A DNA stretch of 25,096 nucleotides, taken from contig JAZQFQ010000003.1 of the NCBI GenBank assembly GCA_045539595.1, forward strand, positions 1-25,096. Direction: 5' to 3'. A program made the position numbers and the translations under genes. The notes beneath the pieces were generated by a model, which did not search any database, was not told the DNA's origin, and saw only the letters and a list, made by a program, of their open reading frames with translations. This document shows positions 22,371 to 25,096 of this stretch, in pieces; the stretch's first letter is position 1; every line of letters begins with the position of its first letter. Source of the DNA: SIG701 sp045539595 (lineage in GTDB: Bacteria > Bacillota > Clostridia > Oscillospirales > CAG-272).

Positions 22371-24044
22371 GTGGAAAACATTTTGGGACGGATTTTGAGA
22401 TGGGGGGGAATGGGAGGATGTTTTGGTTCATTCCATCTTGCAAAGCCAGAAAAAATGTGGTACACTTGTGATAACCTGAACCGTGTAAACAAGCGTACGG
22501 TGAAGAATTTGTCCGATGTGGTTCTGTCGGAGGAGAACTACTCCTACGATGCGGCGGGTAATATCACCGATGCACCGGACAGCTGCTTCTCGTATGATAC
22601 GAACAATCGCCTCACCTGGTATAACGGCGACGCCGTTGGGTATGATGCCGACGGCAATATGGTGGCCGCAGTTCTTAACTGCACTACGGGTACGTATTTC
22701 ACCTACGACTCGGCAAACCGCCTGATTTCCGCCGGTGGTCACACCTACACCTACAACGCAGAGGATGTGCGTATTCGCAACCTTTGCGCAACGGAAGATA
22801 CCAAGTACACCTACAACACCAACTGCCGACTGAGCAAGCTTCTTTGGAAGGACACCAACGGCACGGTAACCAAGTATGTGTACGGCCGTGGACTTATCGG
22901 CGAAGAAACAAACAGCTCCTTTACAACCTACCACTTCGACTGCCGTGGTAGCACCGTAGCGTTGACCAACGCAAGCGGTGTCATTACCGATACGTTTGAG
23001 TATGATACCTACGGTGGCTTGATTTCCCGTACCTGCAACAGCAATGTCATCTTCCTCTACAACGGTAGAGACGGTGTTGTGACGGATGCGAACGGCCTTA
23101 TCTACATGCGTGCGAGATATTACTCGCCGGATATGCGTCGGTTTATCAATGCCGACATTGTAGCAGGTGCTATCTCCGAAGCTGTGACTCTCAACCGTTT
23201 TGCTTATGCGAACGGTAATCCGGTTTCCTTTATTGATCCCTTTGGGTTGAGTGCGGAGAATAGAGATTCTAATAGTATTATCACTACGGATGGATTTGTG
23301 GGACATTGTAAGAAAGCAATCCTAGTAACAGATTTTTCGTTACCTGTTGTAGGTCATTCCGAACTTTACTTTTTGGACGAAGAGGGGCATTGGTATCGGG
23401 CAGAATTCAATTTGTACGGTGATCATAGTAATTTGTTGGAAGCCGCCAAGGATAAGAAACAAGCCTATGTCACATGGAAACAGATTGATAAACATCCGTT
23501 AGAGCAGGATTTCCCCAGCGGATTTTATGCTGTTGAACTGACTGGTAATTTTGATAAAAGTGTGCAACTGGCGCGGTATTTCGCTGAAATTCCGAATCAA
23601 TTTTTTAATGGGTATAATCTGTTTGTAAATAACTGTGCCGATTACACCGATGTTCTTCTTGATGTTGCTGATATTGATGGAATGTTCTCACAGATTCTAA
23701 TTGGAGAAGATGACTTTATTTCTATACCTATAGTTCGCAGTGCAAAAACTGCTTTGGCAAAGGGAGCAGATAAGGCTGTACCATTGGTTGGTTATTCCAT
23801 GAAAGTAGCTGGAAATGTTGTTAGTAAGCAAGATTTCATTGGCAGTGAAAAAATTGGAAATGTATTAAATTGTGTGGGAGAGGGTATTATAAATGGAGCA
23901 GATTTTGTTGGTGATGTTGGAGGGGCGTGTTTAGCTGGAATGAATAGAATGAAGCAACCCAGAAAGAACGTTGCCGCATATATAATTAAAACTATATCTG
24001 ATGCGATCGCTCCGCTTTGGGATTGGCTTGTTGGATATAAATAA
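22371..24044 (+). CDS. Orphan RHS-core protein with C-terminal toxin-like tip
   Basis: The 557-residue frame opens at GTG 22371 and lacks a signal peptide. It begins inside an RHS repeat (YTCDNLNRVNKRT) and carries several YD repeats (YSYDAAGNIT, YTYNAED, YVYGRGLIGEE). Next comes the RHS core end, IYMRARYYSPDMRRFINAD and NPVSFIDPFGLS (about residues 244-294). The following 264 residues are a unique tip with lower GC. It holds GHSELYFLDEEGHW (His329) and NLFVNNCADYTDVLLD (Cys422), a His-then-Cys order suggestive of a permuted papain/LRAT-like fold. RHS cores shell and release such tips as toxins. The truncation and the flanking repeat suggest a displaced tip cassette, perhaps silent. The start is unsure. 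Confidence 0.75.
   Translation: MENILGRILRWGGMGGCFGSFHLAKPEKMWYTCDNLNRVNKRTVKNLSDVVLSEENYSYDAAGNITDAPDSCFSYDTNNRLTWYNGDAVGYDADGNMVAAVLNCTTGTYFTYDSANRLISAGGHTYTYNAEDVRIRNLCATEDTKYTYNTNCRLSKLLWKDTNGTVTKYVYGRGLIGEETNSSFTTYHFDCRGSTVALTNASGVITDTFEYDTYGGLISRTCNSNVIFLYNGRDGVVTDANGLIYMRARYYSPDMRRFINADIVAGAISEAVTLNRFAYANGNPVSFIDPFGLSAENRDSNSIITTDGFVGHCKKAILVTDFSLPVVGHSELYFLDEEGHWYRAEFNLYGDHSNLLEAAKDKKQAYVTWKQIDKHPLEQDFPSGFYAVELTGNFDKSVQLARYFAEIPNQFFNGYNLFVNNCADYTDVLLDVADIDGMFSQILIGEDDFISIPIVRSAKTALAKGADKAVPLVGYSMKVAGNVVSKQDFIGSEKIGNVLNCVGEGIINGADFVGDVGGACLAGMNRMKQPRKNVAAYIIKTISDAIAPLWDWLVGYK
22436..22496 (+). repeat. RHS direct repeat, copy 1 (left end of cassette)
   Basis: TCTTGCAAA, then 12 variable bases, then GTG and TACACTTGTGATAACCTGAA onward to AAGCGT. 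The last 40 bases (22457-22496) match copy 2 at 24783-24822 with three mismatches, and the TCTTGCAAA blocks are at the same distance. The sequence encodes the YDNLNRV unit of an RHS repeat in the main frame. Confidence 0.8.
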
Positions 24045-24073
24045 ACCCGAAGTGTTTATGTATTGGAGGATTT

Positions 24074-24703
24074 ATGTATAAGAAATATTTTGCTGTACTA
24101 ATGATCGTTCTGTTCTGTTTCTTATTATCCGGTTGTGGGTCTTGGTTGGGTGTTAAACATTCTCTTTCTTTGGATGAAGATTTACATACTCCCATCAATA
24201 AACTCGAAAATGGTCAGTATGAGATAAAAGGAAAAATTTACTATCTGCCGTCTATTGAATTTTTGGGCTCATCCGGGTTCGATATCACTGATCCTGAAAA
24301 ATATGAATATATTGGATGGACGGGCGACAGAATTCTATATTCGGAATTATACGGAGATTCGCGAGAATCGCCCGTATTCGTATACGCTACCAATGCAGAT
24401 CACACCTTATTGAGAAAAGATTATGATTACAATAAAGACACATTTTGGGTTGAGGGTACAAAGGCCTGCGTTAGTTTGGGTGAAGACTTACTGGATACAG
24501 GGTATACAAACACGGAACTTTTTAACCGAAACAGTACAGCTATTACTGTATCGTCTGTAACACATCCGACATTGAAAGCAAGACTCTATATTGTTTTTGA
24601 TAATGGGGATTGGTATGCTATAAGCAACACTCACGTGGGATATAAGTTGTCGGAACATTTCGTAAGTGTTCTGGTTGAGAATAAGATTATTTCTGCACAA
24701 TGA
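24074..24703 (+). CDS. Lipoprotein next to the RHS tip, candidate immunity protein
   Basis: The 209-residue protein begins MYKKYFAVLMIVLFCFLLSGCG: a lipoprotein signal with lipobox LSGC (Cys21). The mature part is AT-rich in codon use like the RHS tip, and no known domain is seen. GGAGG (24065-24069) precedes ATG 24074, and only 29 bases separate it from the RHS stop, so the two are probably co-transcribed. In RHS and contact-dependent toxin systems the gene directly after the toxin tip usually encodes the cognate immunity protein. A membrane-anchored form would suit a toxin that acts at or outside the membrane. This role is inferred from position. Confidence 0.7.
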   Translation: MYKKYFAVLMIVLFCFLLSGCGSWLGVKHSLSLDEDLHTPINKLENGQYEIKGKIYYLPSIEFLGSSGFDITDPEKYEYIGWTGDRILYSELYGDSRESPVFVYATNADHTLLRKDYDYNKDTFWVEGTKACVSLGEDLLDTGYTNTELFNRNSTAITVSSVTHPTLKARLYIVFDNGDWYAISNTHVGYKLSEHFVSVLVENKIISAQ

Positions 24704-24723
24704 TTTTTTATACTGAATACTCG

Positions 24724-24753
24724 CACCCGCGCCATTTGGCGCGGGTGTTTTTT
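24724..24753 (+). terminator. Intrinsic terminator after the RHS-lipoprotein cassette
   Basis: CACCCGCGCC-ATTT-GGCGCGGGTG is a perfect 10-base stem followed by T-rich sequence (six T). It ends 8 bases before the second RHS repeat copy. Confidence 0.9.
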
Positions 24754-24761
24754 CGTCTGTC

Positions 24762-24822
24762 TCTTGCAAATTCTACCAAACTGTGTTACACTTATGATAA
24801 CCTGAACCGTGTAACCAAGCGT
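24762..24822 (+). pseudogene. RHS repeat remnant, direct repeat copy 2 (right end of cassette)
   Basis: The sequence reads LANSTKLCYTYDNLNRVTKR in the RHS frame, a standard YD-repeat unit. It matches copy 1 at 22436-22496 in order and spacing (37 of the last 40 bases identical). RHS similarity stops after AAGCGT. It is a decayed end of another RHS gene or cassette, not an intact gene. Confidence 0.7.
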
Positions 24823-24856
24823 GTTTTTTCCAATCCCACACTAATATTTTATAACC

Positions 24857-24884
24857 CTGACAGCTTCTGTCAGAGCTTTCTTTT
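24857..24884 (+). terminator. Possible weak terminator hairpin
   Basis: CTGACAG-CTT-CTGTCAG (24857-24873) followed by AGCTTTCTTTT. The T-run is broken, so termination is uncertain. It sits in the 233 bases between the lipoprotein gene and gap, which hold only the two terminators, the RHS remnant and this hairpin. Confidence 0.35.
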
Positions 24885-24889
24885 ACAAC

Positions 24890-24919
24890 AAAAAAGCGGA
24901 CGGGATAAACCCGTCCGCT
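24890..24919 (-). terminator. Intrinsic terminator of gap
   Basis: On the minus strand AGCGGACGGG-TTTAT-CCCGTCCGCT (24919-24895) is a perfect 10-base stem followed by a run of T. Confidence 0.9.
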
Positions 24920-24936
24920 GTGTTTTGTCACAAAAC

Positions 24937-25096
24937 TTATGCCAGTTCTGCAAAATACTTGATGGTGCGAACCATCTGGCTGGTGTAGGAGTTCTCGTTG
25001 TCGTACCAAGAAACAACCTGTACCTGGTAGGTATCGTCGTCGATCTTAGCAACCATGGTCTGAGTGGCATCGAACAGAGAGCCGTAACGCATACCA
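24937..25096 (-). CDS. gap: Glyceraldehyde-3-phosphate dehydrogenase, C-terminal end (partial)
   Basis: The frame runs from the window edge to a TAA at 24937-24939. It encodes 52 codons ending VQVVSWYDNENSYTSQMVRT, then IKYFAEL and a final Ala. SWYDNE(N/M)xY is the conserved C-terminal motif of type I GAPDH, which contacts NAD in the glycolytic enzyme. The rest of the gene lies beyond the window. It is read toward the RHS remnant and has its own terminator. Confidence 0.9.
   Translation of the reverse strand, partial: GMRYGSLFDATQTMVAKIDDDTYQVQVVSWYDNENSYTSQMVRTIKYFAELA

Noticed and set aside
1..25096. CRISPR array, tRNA or rRNA genes
   Set aside because: No regularly spaced longer repeats and no cloverleaf or rRNA-like stretch was seen.

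Overview
The window looks like a chromosomal segment of a moderately GC-rich, spore-forming member of the Clostridia, probably a gut Oscillospiraceae/Ruminococcaceae-type Firmicute. The main reasons are the complete spoIIAA-spoIIAB-sigF sporulation operon, a pyrophosphate-type phosphofructokinase, a RelQ-type small alarmone synthetase, strong GGAGG ribosome binding sites and Gram-positive promoters. The species cannot be named from sequence alone.

Region 1 (1 to about 6.2 kb) is the right-hand part of an integrated mobilizable element resembling the Tn4451 group. In order, all on the + strand, it has a CHC2 zinc-finger primase fragment cut by the window edge, an SF3/D5-type helicase, a non-coding regulatory or origin-like stretch (1767-2227), a small HTH protein, an oriT-like stretch (2444-2791), a MobV (Mob/Pre) relaxase, a TnpW-like protein and a large serine recombinase. 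The primase and helicase suggest replication after excision, the relaxase and oriT suggest mobilization, and the recombinase integration and excision. The right junction must lie in the 76 bases between the recombinase stop and the stop of the chromosomal pfp gene.

Region 2 (6.2-14.6 kb) is chromosomal: pfp (-), the spoIIA operon (+), a CNNM/CorC-type membrane protein (-) preceded by an unassigned structured RNA with its own promoter and terminator, an FtsX-type ABC permease and ATPase operon (-), and a small lipoprotein (-). Region 3 (14.7-19.8 kb) has polA, a NAGPA-family phosphodiester glycosidase and a four-helix membrane protein as a likely co-directional unit, then an XRE regulator with a membrane C-terminus under its own promoter. 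Region 4 (19.8-22.3 kb) has three separate minus-strand units: a two-helix membrane protein, a sugar-phosphate isomerase/epimerase-type TIM barrel, and relQ.

Region 5 (22.4-24.8 kb) is the most unusual part. It is an orphan, N-terminally truncated RHS core that carries an AT-rich C-terminal tip with a possible His/Cys papain-like active site. A lipoprotein gene that could be its immunity partner follows, then a terminator, and then a second decayed copy of the same RHS repeat. A 61-base imperfect direct repeat therefore brackets the cassette, as expected for a displaced or tandem RHS toxin-tip cassette lodged between relQ and gap. The window ends in the 3' end of a glyceraldehyde-3-phosphate dehydrogenase gene (-).
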